Source: DASXRA01 sp035263725
Lineage (GTDB): Bacteria; Actinomycetota; Actinomycetes; Mycobacteriales; Jatrophihabitantaceae
Length of the DNA stretch: 64,000 nt
Direction: 5' to 3'
Assembly (NCBI GenBank): GCA_035263725.1
Contig: DATFRC010000147.1
Span: forward strand, 1 to 64,000
Part shown: one piece after another, positions 32,638 to 41,844 of the stretch
Layout: each line of letters starts with the position of its first letter
Numbering within the stretch: the first letter of the stretch is position 1
The notes under the pieces: model-generated
What the model was told of the DNA's origin: nothing
Databases searched by the model: none
The model's input: the letters and a program-made list of their open reading frames with translations, nothing else
Made by a program: the position numbers and the translations under genes

Positions 32638-33396
32638 ATGGACGAACCGTCGATCAGGCAGAAATTGGCAGCCGAGGTGCTCGGCACGGCGTTCCTGGTG
32701 TTCATCGGGGTGGGCTCGGTGCCCGCCACCTTGATCGTCAACGGCAAGGCGCCGTTCACCATGGCGGATCTTGGCATGATCTCGTTCGCGTTCGGCACGG
32801 TTGTGCTCGCCACCGTGTACGCGCTGGGCCATGTGTCGGGCAATCACATCAACCCGGCCGTGACGATCGGGCTGGCGGCCACCGGCAAGTTCCCGTGGCG
32901 TCGGGTGCCCTACTACATCGCGGCCCAGGTCACCGGCGCGATCATCGGTGCGCTCGCGATCATCGCCGTGCTGGGCAAAAAGGCATCCGACGTCGGGCTG
33001 GGCGTGGCCAGCTACAGCGGATCGGTGCACTGGCCGCAGGCGTTCGCCGCCGAGTTCGTCGGGACGTTCATCCTGGTGTTCACGATCTTCGGTGTGATCC
33101 ATCGCAAGGCCGCCGCGGGGTTCGCCGGCGTGGCGATCGGCCTGGTCGTGTTCGCCGCCATCATCCCGGTGGCGCCGACCACTGGCGCGTCCATCAACCC
33201 GGCGCGCACATTTGGTCCCATGCTGATCCAGCAGCTGTGGGGCGGCACCGTGCACTGGGTGCAGCTGCCCGTGTATCTCGCCGCCGAGCTGCTCGCCGGC
33301 GCGGTCGCCGCCTGGGCGTACGTCGCCGTATCGCGCACGCCCGCCGACGTGCGCGCCCCCGATACCGTCGCCGATCTCGTCCCTGCGGAGCGCTGA
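32638..33396 (+). CDS. glpF: MIP channel, glycerol uptake facilitator
   Basis: 252 residues from the ATG at 32638, with AAGGAG eleven bases upstream. Six TM helices and the two NPA half-helix motifs HINPAVTIGL and SINPARTFGPM. Aspartate directly after the second NPA is absent (NPART), as in several actinobacterial aquaglyceroporins and aquaporins, so water or polyol selectivity cannot be settled by motif. Context (dhaK two bases downstream) supports glycerol or dihydroxyacetone entry. Confidence 0.85.
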   Translation: MDEPSIRQKLAAEVLGTAFLVFIGVGSVPATLIVNGKAPFTMADLGMISFAFGTVVLATVYALGHVSGNHINPAVTIGLAATGKFPWRRVPYYIAAQVTGAIIGALAIIAVLGKKASDVGLGVASYSGSVHWPQAFAAEFVGTFILVFTIFGVIHRKAAAGFAGVAIGLVVFAAIIPVAPTTGASINPARTFGPMLIQQLWGGTVHWVQLPVYLAAELLAGAVAAWAYVAVSRTPADVRAPDTVADLVPAER

Positions 33397-33397
33397 C

Positions 33398-34399
33398 ATG
33401 AAGAAGCTCATCAACGACCCGGCGAGCGTCGTCACCGAGGCGCTGCTAGGTGTCGAGGCCGCGCACCCCGAGCTGCGGGTCGACCACCAGAACAAGATCG
33501 TCTACCGCGGCGACACGCCCCAACCCGGCAAGGTCGGGCTGATCTCCGGCGGCGGCTCCGGGCACGAACCGATGCACGCCGGGCTGGTCGGGCTCGGCAT
33601 GCTCGATGCCGCCTGCTGCGGCGAGGTGTTCACGTCGCCCGTACCGGACCAGATGTTCGAAGCGACGAAGGCCGTCGACGGTGGATCCGGCGTGCTGCAC
33701 ATCGTGAAGAACTACACCGGCGACGTCATGAACTTCGACATGGCCGCCGAACTCGCCGCTGCCGGCACCGGCGTCGAGGTCGCGTCCGTCGTCACCAACG
33801 ACGACGTCGCGGTACAGGACAGTACGTGGACGGCGGGCCGCCGCGGCGTCGGCGTCACCGTGCTGCTGGAGAAGATCGCCGGCGCCGCCGCCGAGCAGGG
33901 CCGCCCGCTCAAGGAAGTGGCTGACGTCGCCCGCGAGGTGAATGCCAACGGCCGCAGCATGGGCGTCGCGCTGACGTCGTGCACCGTGCCCGCGAACGGC
34001 AAACCGACGTTCGAGCTCGGCGAAAACGACATGGAGATCGGCGTCGGCATCCATGGCGAGCCAGGCCGTAGCCGCGTGCCGCTCGCACCGGCGAAGGAGG
34101 TCGCGGCGCTGCTCGCCGAGCCGGTGCTGGCCGACTTGCCGTTCAGCCACGGAGACGCCGTGATCGCATTCGTAAACGGACTGGGCGGCACGCCGCTAAT
34201 CGAGCTGTACCTGATGTACGGCGAGATCGCGCGCATCCTCGACCGGCACGGTGTGACGGTGGCGCGCAGCCTGGTCGGCTCGTACATCACGTCGCTGGAG
34301 ATGGCCGGCTGCTCGCTAACCCTGCTGCGCGTCAACGACGAACTGCTGCGGCTGTGGGACGCTCCGGTCAACACGCCCGCCCTGCGCTGGGGAGTCTGA
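33398..34399 (+). CDS. dhaK: dihydroxyacetone kinase subunit DhaK
   Basis: 333 residues. DhaK fold with GLISGGGSGHEPMHAG, VKNYTGDVMNFDMAAE, and the histidine that binds dihydroxyacetone covalently in IGVGIHGEPGRSR. Binds the substrate; phosphate comes from DhaL-ADP. The stop overlaps the dhaL start (TGATG). Confidence 0.95.
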   Translation: MKKLINDPASVVTEALLGVEAAHPELRVDHQNKIVYRGDTPQPGKVGLISGGGSGHEPMHAGLVGLGMLDAACCGEVFTSPVPDQMFEATKAVDGGSGVLHIVKNYTGDVMNFDMAAELAAAGTGVEVASVVTNDDVAVQDSTWTAGRRGVGVTVLLEKIAGAAAEQGRPLKEVADVAREVNANGRSMGVALTSCTVPANGKPTFELGENDMEIGVGIHGEPGRSRVPLAPAKEVAALLAEPVLADLPFSHGDAVIAFVNGLGGTPLIELYLMYGEIARILDRHGVTVARSLVGSYITSLEMAGCSLTLLRVNDELLRLWDAPVNTPALRWGV

Positions 34400-34989
34400 T
34401 GACACTTGACGAGCTCAAAAGCTGGCTGAGCGAGTTCGCCCGCCTGGTCGCCGAGCACCGTGATGAGTTGACCGAGTTGGACGCAGCGATCGGCGACGCC
34501 GACCACGGCACCAACATGGATCGCGGTATGACGGCCGTCGTCGAGAACCTTGACGGCGACACCATCGGCGCGGTGTGCAAGCAGGCCGGCATGACGCTCG
34601 TGCGCACCGTCGGCGGGGCAAGTGGCCCCCTGTACGGCACGTTCTGGCTGCGGTTCGGGGTCGCGGCCGGCGAGGTCACGTCGCTTTCCGCAGCCGGGCT
34701 CGCTGCCGCGATGCGCGCCGGTCTGGACGGCGTGGTCGCGCGTGGCAAGGCCGAGCACGACGACAAGACGATGTTCGACGCGCTCGCGCCCGCGGTCGAG
34801 GTGATCGAGACCGGCGGCACCCTTCAGGCCGCGGCCGACGCCGCCGACAAGGGCCGTGACGCCACGATCGAGATGCTGGCCCGCAAGGGGCGGGCCAGCT
34901 ACCTCGGTGAGCGCAGTGTCGGGCACCAGGACCCGGGCGCCACATCGGCAGCTTTGCTGATCCGGGCAGCGGCGTCGGCGATGACGTGA
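34399..34989 (+). CDS. dhaL: dihydroxyacetone kinase ADP-binding subunit DhaL
   Basis: 196 residues from the ATG at 34399 (TGATG overlap with dhaK). The nucleotide/Mg site is visible in ELDAAIGDADHGTNMDRGM, and SGPLYGTFWLRFG and SYLGERSVGHQDPGA are conserved in DhaL. Its tightly held ADP is rephosphorylated by DhaM rather than exchanged for ATP. Confidence 0.95.
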   Translation: MTLDELKSWLSEFARLVAEHRDELTELDAAIGDADHGTNMDRGMTAVVENLDGDTIGAVCKQAGMTLVRTVGGASGPLYGTFWLRFGVAAGEVTSLSAAGLAAAMRAGLDGVVARGKAEHDDKTMFDALAPAVEVIETGGTLQAAADAADKGRDATIEMLARKGRASYLGERSVGHQDPGATSAALLIRAAASAMT

Positions 34990-37397
34990 TGGTCGGCATC
35001 GTCGTCGTGTCGCACAGCCGGGCGCTGGCGCGATCCGCGGTGGAGCTGGCCAGCCAGATGCTGCACGGCACGCGTCCCGAGATAGCAGTCGCCGCCGGTC
35101 TCGACGACACGACGCTCGGGACGGATGCCGTCCAGGTCAAGGAGGCCATCGAGCAGGTCGACGGGCCGGACGGGGTCGTCGTGTTGCTCGACCTCGGCAG
35201 CGCCGTGCTCAGCGCCGAACTTGCACTAGACCTGCTCGACGACACCGTCCGGGAGCGGGTAATCGTCAGTCCGGCACCGCTCGTCGAGGGGCTCGTCGCC
35301 GCGGCGGTCACGGCGGCCGCCGGGGCATCCGCCCAGGAGGTCGCCGCCGAGGCCGCGACATCCTTGGCCGGCAAGCAGGCGCACCTGGCACCCGCTGCCG
35401 ATCTGGCGCCGTCGCCGGTCGACGAGCCGGCCGTCCGCGGCGTATTCGTCGTTGCCAACCCGCATGGGCTGCACGCCCGTCCGGCCGCCCGGTTGGTGGC
35501 CCAGGTCCGCACGCTCGATGCTCGGGTACAGCTCACCAATCGCAGCACCGGGACCGGCCCCGTCCCGGCGTCCAGCCTGAGTCGCGTGGCCACGCTCGGC
35601 GCGCTGCCGGGGCACGAAATCGAGGTGGCCGTGACAGGCAGCCAGGCCACCGAGGCGCTCGAACAGATTCTGGCCCTGGCCGCGCGACGCTTCGACGAGG
35701 CCGGCGATGCCGTGCCATTGCAGCCGGTGAGCACGGCCGGGCCGCTCGCGGCGGCGCCGGGCATTGCCATCGGGCCGGCTCGCCGGGCTGACACCCGGAC
35801 GCCCACTGTCCCCGATCGCGAGCCGGGCAACACCGTCGCGCACTGGCGCCGGCTGCGTGAGGCCATCGCCGCCGCTCGCCGCGACCTCGCCCGCACCCGG
35901 GCCCGCGTCAGCCGTGAGTCGGGCGAAGGTGACGCCGCGATCTTCGACGCGCACCTCATGCTGCTCGACGACGCTGCCTTGCTCGCCGACGTGCGGTCAC
36001 GCATCGACGGCGGCGCCGGCCCCGCCCGCGCCTGGCACGAGGCCGTCGCGCACATCGAGCAGGAGTTCGCGGCGCTCGACGACCCCTATCTACGCGCGCG
36101 AGCCGCGGACGTGCGGGCCGTAGGTGATCACGTGCTGCGCTATCTGCTCGGTGCAGCAAAGAGCTTCAGTCCGGAGCCCGGTGTCCTGGTTGCGACCGAC
36201 CTCACCCCGGTGGAGGCCGCCGAGCTCGATCCGGGCGTGACCGCAGCCGTCGTACTGGCGTTCGGCAGTCCCACCTCGCACGCGGCGATTCTCGCCCGGG
36301 CCAAGGGCATCCCGCTGCTCGTGGCCGCAGGAACTGATCTTCTCCGCATCGCCGACGGCACGCCCCTCGTAGTCGACGCCGACACCGCCACGCTGATCGT
36401 CAACCCGGCGAGCGACGTCCGCGCGGACTACGCGCACCGCCTGGCCGAGCGGACGCACGCGCTGGCGATCGCACACGCCGCCGCAGCCGCCCCGGCCGTC
36501 ACCACTGACGGCACGACGATTGCAGTGTTCGCCAACGTCGGATCCGTCGACGACGCGAAGGCGGCCGCCGACGCACATGCCGACGGCGCCGGCCTCGTCC
36601 GCACCGAGTTTCTATTCCAGTCCCGCGCTGCGCCGCCCACCGTGGAGGAGCAAGAGGCGGTTTACCGCGCCATCGCCGACGCGTTCGGTGGTCGCCCCGT
36701 CGTGTTCCGCACGCTGGACGCCGGCGCCGACAAGCCGCTCCCGTTCCTGCTGGCCGAGCACGAGGCCAATCCATACCTCGGCGTACGGGGCATTCGGCTG
36801 ACGCTGCGCCAGCCCGATCTGCTACGAGAGCAGCTGCAGGCCATCTGTGCGGTCGCGGCCGATGCGACGATCAGGCTGATGTTCCCGATGGTCAGCAGCA
36901 TCGACGAGCTGCAGGCCGCGCTCGGCGTGCTCGACGACGCATGTGGCGGCACACGGCCTGATGGCCTGCGTGTCGGCATGATGATCGAGGTCCCGTCCGC
37001 GGCGTTGAAGGCTGCGGCGTTCGCGCCGCACGTCGACTTCTTCAGCGTGGGGACGAACGATCTGACGCAATACGCCCTGGCCGCCGAGCGGGGCAACCCG
37101 GCACTCGCCACCCTCGCCGATCCGCTTGACCCCGGCGTCCTGCGGCTCATCGACACGCTGTGCCGCAACGCCGGACCGGCGTCGGTGTCCATCTGCGGAG
37201 AAGCTGCCGCCGACCCAGCTGCGACGCCGGTATTCGTCGGACTCGGCGTCGACTCCCTGAGCGTCGCCGGACCGAGCGTCGCGACGGTGAAGGCGGCGGT
37301 ACGCCGTGTCGACAGAGGACAAGCCGCCGACCTCGCCGCGCGAGCGCTCTGGTGCGCAACGGCTGCAGAAGTGCGGCGGCTGGTCGAAGCAACCTGA
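34989..37397 (+). CDS. dhaM: DhaM fused to HPr and Enzyme I (PTS-dependent dihydroxyacetone kinase phosphoryl donor)
   Basis: 802 residues from the ATG at 34989 (TGATG with dhaL; a GTG at 34986 would add one residue). Domain order: EIIA-Dha (1-~130) with His9 in VVVSHSRALA; HPr (~148-240) with His162 in NPHGLHARPAA; Enzyme I (~250-800) with His431 in GSPTSHAAILARAKG, the PEP-utilising barrel (LVRTEFLFQSR, LDAGADKPLPF) and catalytic FFSVGTNDLTQYALA plus SICGEAA. This is a complete relay from phosphoenolpyruvate to DhaL, so the operon needs no other PTS proteins. No truncation seen. Confidence 0.95.
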   Translation: MVGIVVVSHSRALARSAVELASQMLHGTRPEIAVAAGLDDTTLGTDAVQVKEAIEQVDGPDGVVVLLDLGSAVLSAELALDLLDDTVRERVIVSPAPLVEGLVAAAVTAAAGASAQEVAAEAATSLAGKQAHLAPAADLAPSPVDEPAVRGVFVVANPHGLHARPAARLVAQVRTLDARVQLTNRSTGTGPVPASSLSRVATLGALPGHEIEVAVTGSQATEALEQILALAARRFDEAGDAVPLQPVSTAGPLAAAPGIAIGPARRADTRTPTVPDREPGNTVAHWRRLREAIAAARRDLARTRARVSRESGEGDAAIFDAHLMLLDDAALLADVRSRIDGGAGPARAWHEAVAHIEQEFAALDDPYLRARAADVRAVGDHVLRYLLGAAKSFSPEPGVLVATDLTPVEAAELDPGVTAAVVLAFGSPTSHAAILARAKGIPLLVAAGTDLLRIADGTPLVVDADTATLIVNPASDVRADYAHRLAERTHALAIAHAAAAAPAVTTDGTTIAVFANVGSVDDAKAAADAHADGAGLVRTEFLFQSRAAPPTVEEQEAVYRAIADAFGGRPVVFRTLDAGADKPLPFLLAEHEANPYLGVRGIRLTLRQPDLLREQLQAICAVAADATIRLMFPMVSSIDELQAALGVLDDACGGTRPDGLRVGMMIEVPSAALKAAAFAPHVDFFSVGTNDLTQYALAAERGNPALATLADPLDPGVLRLIDTLCRNAGPASVSICGEAAADPAATPVFVGLGVDSLSVAGPSVATVKAAVRRVDRGQAADLAARALWCATAAEVRRLVEAT

Positions 37398-37407
37398 TCA
37401 TTTAACT

Positions 37408-37420
37408 GTCCACTGTGGAC
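37408..37420. promoter_or_regulatory. palindrome between dhaM and xdhC-like gene
   Basis: Perfect GTCCAC-T-GTGGAC in an AT-richer patch (TTTAACT just before), 11 bases after dhaM and 61 before the XdhC start. Candidate operator for the following gene. Confidence 0.4.
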
Positions 37421-37481
37421 GGTGTGTTCATGAGTCTGCCGACGAACAGTCGCGTTGCAATTGATGAGTTATCGTGCGTCG

Positions 37482-38441
37482 ATGGATGCTGGCGATGAGG
37501 TGCTCCGGCAGATCCGCACGTGGCGGGACTCGCGGCGGCCCGTGACGCTGGTGCGGGTGGTCGGGCTAGGCGGGATCAGCGGTCAGCAGGGCACCGCGCT
37601 CGCGGCGCTGACCCCGGATGAGCCGATCGCGGGCACCGTGCTATCCGGCGTTGCCGACGCACAGCTCGCACCGGTCGAGCAGGGCCGGCTGCTGACGCTG
37701 CGCATAGGCGACAAGCAGGCCGGCCGGGTGGGCATGTCCTGCGGCGGCGTGGCGCAGCTGCTGCTCCAGCCGTTCGACGAGGTTCCGGCGCAGGCGTGGC
37801 AACTGCTAGCCGAGCGCGAGCCGATGTGCCTCATTACCGAGCTGAACGGCGACGAAGCCGGGCCGACCGAGGTGTACGCCGCGGCGACAATCGCGGCTGC
37901 CGACCAGGCGCATCCCGGCGTCGCACGGGTTTTCGGCAAGGGCACCAGCGAGGGTGCGATTGTCGACGAGGGGCGAGCGGCGGTCACCGCGGTGTGGCCG
38001 CGGCCGGAGTTGGTTGTCGTGGGTTCGGGAGCTATCGCCGACGCGCTCGCGGCCGCGGCCGGTTTACTCGGTTGGACCGCCACGATCGTCGACTCCGCTC
38101 GGGAGGCGGCAGCCGCCGCGGGGCGCCTGGCCGGCTGCGACGGCATGGTCGTGCTCAGTCACGATCGAGAGGTCGACGGCCCCGCGCTCACCGCTGCGCT
38201 GGCCGGCAGGGCCGGCTACGTCGGCGCACTCGGGTCCCGACACACTCAGCAGGCCCGGGCCGAATGGCTGGCCGCACGCGGCGTAACCGACCTGTCCGGG
38301 GTTCATGGGCCGGCCGGCCTAGATTTGAACGCCCGCACTCCGGCAGAGATCGCAATCTCAGTGCTGGCGGAAATGCTCGCCGAACGGTCCGGGCGCGCAC
38401 CGGTGTCTCTGCGCGACCGCAGCGGGCCCGTGCACTCCTGA
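37482..38441 (+). CDS. XdhC/CoxF family molybdenum-cofactor handling protein
   Basis: 319 residues from the ATG at 37482; a TATCGT (37470-37475) six bases upstream suggests a leaderless transcript. N-terminal XdhC domain: VTLVRVVGLGGIS and a GMSCGG cysteine motif replacing the usual SGCV/EGCVE. The C-terminal Rossmann domain includes LVVVGSGAIADALAAAAGLLGW and AGYVGALGSRHTQQAR. XdhC proteins bind and sulfurate Moco for xanthine dehydrogenase-type enzymes. No molybdoenzyme gene is adjacent, so its client is elsewhere. Confidence 0.85.
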   Translation: MDAGDEVLRQIRTWRDSRRPVTLVRVVGLGGISGQQGTALAALTPDEPIAGTVLSGVADAQLAPVEQGRLLTLRIGDKQAGRVGMSCGGVAQLLLQPFDEVPAQAWQLLAEREPMCLITELNGDEAGPTEVYAAATIAAADQAHPGVARVFGKGTSEGAIVDEGRAAVTAVWPRPELVVVGSGAIADALAAAAGLLGWTATIVDSAREAAAAAGRLAGCDGMVVLSHDREVDGPALTAALAGRAGYVGALGSRHTQQARAEWLAARGVTDLSGVHGPAGLDLNARTPAEIAISVLAEMLAERSGRAPVSLRDRSGPVHS

Positions 38442-38615
38442 GCACCGCCGGGCATGTTGCAGTCCGCCGAGTCCATCGCTCTCCCAGCGACTTCATTGTC
38501 GGATGTCGTTGCTACCTTCGCGCCGTGGTTGACCGCCGGCAGTTTATTGTGCGGCGACGTAAAGCCGAACCGCGCGTCGGAGGGGCAGCCCAGTGCAGAA
38601 GGGAAGGTACGAGAA

Positions 38616-39032
38616 GTGACTTCCGCCAACCAGAAGACCACCCACGCAGATGCCGTGATCACGGTCCACGCGTACGAGCCCGCCGCTTACGACGAAGCTG
38701 TCGGAGGGCTGGCGCTGAGCAGAATCCACGTCGAGGAGAGTTTCAGCGGCGACATCTCCGGTGAGGGTGTTGTCGAGTTCTTGCAGGCGGCGCGGGCCGA
38801 CGGCTCGGCCAGCTTCGTTGGAATCGAACGAGTCACCGGCACGGTCGCCGGGCGGCGCGGGACGTTCCTGCTGCAGGATGCCGGAACGGTGCTGGACGAC
38901 ATCGTCAGCGGCGACTGGTTCGTCATCCCCGGATCAGGCACCGGCGAGCTGAGCGGACTGCGCGGCACCGGAGGTTTCCGCGCGAACCTCGGCGAGGGCG
39001 CCCAGGTTCACCTCGAGTACTGGTTCGAATAG
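38616..39032 (+). CDS. DUF3224 domain protein
   Basis: 138 residues from the GTG at 38616, preceded by GGGAAGG; the upstream frame is open but not conserved-looking. A single beta-barrel-like domain with SRIHVEESFSGDISGEGVVEFL, ERVTGTVAGRRGTFLLQDAG and GTGELSGLRGTGGFRAN matches DUF3224 (allene oxide cyclase-like barrel). Function unknown. It stands alone. Confidence 0.8.
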   Translation: MTSANQKTTHADAVITVHAYEPAAYDEAVGGLALSRIHVEESFSGDISGEGVVEFLQAARADGSASFVGIERVTGTVAGRRGTFLLQDAGTVLDDIVSGDWFVIPGSGTGELSGLRGTGGFRANLGEGAQVHLEYWFE

Positions 39033-39181
39033 CACCCGCGGATCCGGACCGCAGTCCGAGGCCGCAGCCCACGCCAGCCGAGGTGACCTACACAGCGGCG
39101 GCATGGGGGTTATCGACCGGGACGCCGAGGGTGGGGAGCATGCGGATCCGGCGCCGGCTCCGGTGCGGACCGAAAGCCCTG

Positions 39182-39300
39182 TATCCTGATCAGTGCGGCG
39201 GTTGCCGCATCTTCTGCGGGCTAGCTGCCCGCGTGGTCGCACGTAGTGTGGTTGTCCTCGAGTGGGCTGGCTCTGGTACGGCGTGGCCCTACTTGAGGAG
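39182..39300 (+). promoter_or_regulatory. structured leader of the DEAD-box helicase gene
   Basis: A possible -10 TATCCT (39182-39187) is followed by two perfect hairpins, TGCGGC-GGTT-GCCGCA (39194-39209) and GCGGGC-TAGCT-GCCCGC (39216-39232), then the ribosome binding site GAGGAG (39295-39300). The leader of about 110 bases could give cold- or helicase-dependent control (inference). Confidence 0.4.
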
Positions 39301-39307
39301 TCTCGAT

Positions 39308-40735
39308 ATGTCCTGTCCGAACAATGCTGCGCCGCCGAAGGGGCGTGGAAGCCGGCGTCCCCAGGCGGGTAGCGCTTTGGACGCCGCCCTTGCCGATTCG
39401 CAAGCCCGCCCGACGCCGATACCTCAGTCTTTCGCCGAACTAGGCGTTCCGGCACCAATGATTGCTGTACTGGCCGAGCGCGGGATCAACACGCCGTCCG
39501 AGATCCAGGCGCGCACCCTGCCGGATGCGCTCGCCGGTCGCGATGTGCTCGGCCGAGCGCAAACCGGCTCGGGGAAGACGTTGGCGTTCGGGTTGGGTTT
39601 GCTCACCCGGCTGGGCACAACCGAGCGGCCGCGCAACGCGCGCTCGCCCCGCGGCCTGGTGCTCGTGCCGACCAGGGAGCTCGCCCAGCAGGTTGCCGCC
39701 GAGCTCGAGCCGCTGGCTCGGGTGGACCGGCTGCGGGTGGCGACCGTCTTCGGGGGTGCCCCGATGGGACGCCAGATTGAGAATCTGCGTCGCGGCGTCG
39801 ACGTCGTGGTGGCGACGCCCGGGCGGCTGCTGGACCTGATGGATCGTCAGGTCGCGCTCCTCGACGGAGTGTCGGTTGCAGTGATCGATGAGGCCGACCA
39901 CATGGCTGACCTCGGATTCCTGCCGGACGTCAGGCGAATCCTCGACGCAACGCCTGCGGACCGGCAGTGCTTGATGTTCTCCGCCACGCTCGACGGTGAG
40001 GTCGATCGCCTTGCGCAGCGATACCTGAGCAGGCCGGCCGTGCACGCGGTCGCCTCGGCGTCCGCTTCGGTGACCTCGATGCAGCACCGAGTATTTCTGC
40101 TCGACCACGGTGACAAGGTCGACGTTGCGGCGGAGATGGCGGCCCGCCCTGAGCGAACACTCTTCTTCGTGCGTACCAAGCACGGCGCCGACCGCCTCGC
40201 CCGGCAACTCGTCAGCCGCGGCGTCGACGCCGCCGCGATCCACGGCAACCTCAACCAGAACCAGCGCACACGCGCGCTCGACGGCTTCGCATCCGGCCGG
40301 GTCCGGGCCCTGGTGGCCACCGATGTCGCGGCGCGCGGATTGCACATCGACGACCTCGACCTGGTCGTGCACTTCGATCCACCGTCCGATCACAAGCACT
40401 ACCTGCATCGCTCGGGACGCACTGCCCGCGCCGGCGCGAGTGGCACCGTCATCTCACTCGTGGAAGCGCACCAGGCCCGAAGCGTTGCCCGCATCCATGC
40501 TGCGGCCGCGGTGCAGCCGGACCAGTTGACCGTGCGGGTCGGCCATCCGGCACTGCGAATCGTTGCGGCCTCGGGCGCCAACCGCGCTGCAGCGGTCCGC
40601 GACGCGGCACAGCTGCGGCCGGCGCAGCCCGCGCATCCGACGTCGACGCGTCGGACACGCCGACCGGGCAAGCGGTCGCGCCGGACGTCGGCCGTCCCGC
40701 GACAGTCGCGCGCCAAGTCGGCCCGATCGCACTAG
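39308..40735 (+). CDS. DEAD-box RNA helicase
   Basis: 475 residues from the ATG at 39308, seven bases after GAGGAG. All helicase motifs: Q motif FAELGVPAPMIAVLAERGINTPSEIQ, motif I AQTGSGKT, Ia PTRELAQQ, GG, Ib TPGRLLDL, II VIDEADHMAD, III SATLD, IV LFFVRTK, V ATDVAARGLHIDDLDLVVHFDPP, VI HRSGRTARAG. The C-terminal ~60 residues are Arg/Ser/Thr-rich (RRTRRPGKRSRRTS) and may bind RNA. Likely role in cold adaptation, ribosome assembly or mRNA decay. Confidence 0.94.
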   Translation: MSCPNNAAPPKGRGSRRPQAGSALDAALADSQARPTPIPQSFAELGVPAPMIAVLAERGINTPSEIQARTLPDALAGRDVLGRAQTGSGKTLAFGLGLLTRLGTTERPRNARSPRGLVLVPTRELAQQVAAELEPLARVDRLRVATVFGGAPMGRQIENLRRGVDVVVATPGRLLDLMDRQVALLDGVSVAVIDEADHMADLGFLPDVRRILDATPADRQCLMFSATLDGEVDRLAQRYLSRPAVHAVASASASVTSMQHRVFLLDHGDKVDVAAEMAARPERTLFFVRTKHGADRLARQLVSRGVDAAAIHGNLNQNQRTRALDGFASGRVRALVATDVAARGLHIDDLDLVVHFDPPSDHKHYLHRSGRTARAGASGTVISLVEAHQARSVARIHAAAAVQPDQLTVRVGHPALRIVAASGANRAAAVRDAAQLRPAQPAHPTSTRRTRRPGKRSRRTSAVPRQSRAKSARSH

Positions 40736-40778
40736 AGGGCGCGGTGCTGGTCCGCTGACGGCGGGCCGAGCCGAACGG

Positions 40779-41765
40779 TCAGAATTCGCCGACGACGTCG
40801 ATGATGAGGATTTCCGGCGGTGTGGCTGGGTGCCCGCCCTGGGGTGAGCTGGACGGCACTGCGGCGGTGGCAGGGAGCAGGACGACTGCACGGCTGCCGA
40901 CGTTCTGGCCGGTGAGCTTGTCGGCGACGCTCAAGACGCTTTGGGCGGCGACGGTTTGTGGGGCCTGACCCCAGGTTGTTTGGCTGTGCTTGCCCGTCGC
41001 GAGGTCGGTTTGCACGAGTTGCAGGACCAGGGTCTTGGCACTGTTGATCTTCGGACCGCTGCCACGGACGAGCAGCGTCGAAGTCGGCTTGGTCGGTGCT
41101 TTGACGCCGGCGGTGCTGGTGACATCCGGCTTCTTGCCGGGCACGTTTGTGATCTTGGGCAGGCCGCTGCTCGGGATGTCGTGGACGACCGTCCCCGGGG
41201 CTGACGCGTTCGGCTTGTAGGTCTTGATGAGGTCGACGACGAAGACCAGGGTGTCTGTGCCGCTGATCCCGGCTTTGGACTGCCCGTTCGGGCCGTAGCC
41301 GTCGGCGGGCGGCACGGTCAGCAGCAGCCGGCTACCGAGCTTCTTGCCGACGAGCGTCCTGTCCCACCCCGGGATCACCTGGCCGGCACCGATCACGAAT
41401 GCCGCGGGCTCACCGCGGGAGAACGAACTGTCGAAGACGTTGGCCTTGCCGCCCTTGGGGGCCCACGTCTCGCCGACATAGTTTGCGACAAGCGTGTCGC
41501 CCTTCGCCACGGTGGCACCGGTGCCGGACGTGAGCACCTGTTGCGTGAGTGTGGTGGGCGCGGGCTTGGCGGGAACCGTCAGCGTCGGCTTGGTACCGAA
41601 CGCGCCGGCGACCTCGATCCCGACGGCAGTCGTGGTGTTCTTGCCGGCGGCGGACGACGCCGACAGCGATGAACTAGACGTCGGATTGGACTTGGAGCTG
41701 CAGGCCGCGAGCATCACGGCAGGTACGAGAAGCAGTCCAGCGAGATAACGCCGATCAAAATGCAC
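40779..41765 (-). CDS. tandem FKBP-type peptidyl-prolyl isomerase lipoprotein
   Basis: 328 residues. Lipobox LAAC with lipidated Cys22, Ser/Thr linker, then a full FKBP domain (~85-185): GDTLVANYVGETW, FDSSFSRGEPAAFVIGAGQVIPGWDRTLVGKKLGSRLLLTVPP. A second domain (~225-325) keeps the fold spacing (SVADKLTGQNVGSRAVVLLP, EILIIDVVGEF) but has lost the DSS and VIPGW active-site elements, so it is probably catalytically dead. Acts in the cell envelope as a folding factor. Confidence 0.88.
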   Translation of the reverse strand: MHFDRRYLAGLLLVPAVMLAACSSKSNPTSSSSLSASSAAGKNTTTAVGIEVAGAFGTKPTLTVPAKPAPTTLTQQVLTSGTGATVAKGDTLVANYVGETWAPKGGKANVFDSSFSRGEPAAFVIGAGQVIPGWDRTLVGKKLGSRLLLTVPPADGYGPNGQSKAGISGTDTLVFVVDLIKTYKPNASAPGTVVHDIPSSGLPKITNVPGKKPDVTSTAGVKAPTKPTSTLLVRGSGPKINSAKTLVLQLVQTDLATGKHSQTTWGQAPQTVAAQSVLSVADKLTGQNVGSRAVVLLPATAAVPSSSPQGGHPATPPEILIIDVVGEF

Positions 41766-41844
41766 AGCTACCCCGATCGGGTGCGGTCGTCAGAGCAAAG
41801 CACCGAGGGTAGCGTCCGGACGGTGACCCGATCGGTGACGACCG

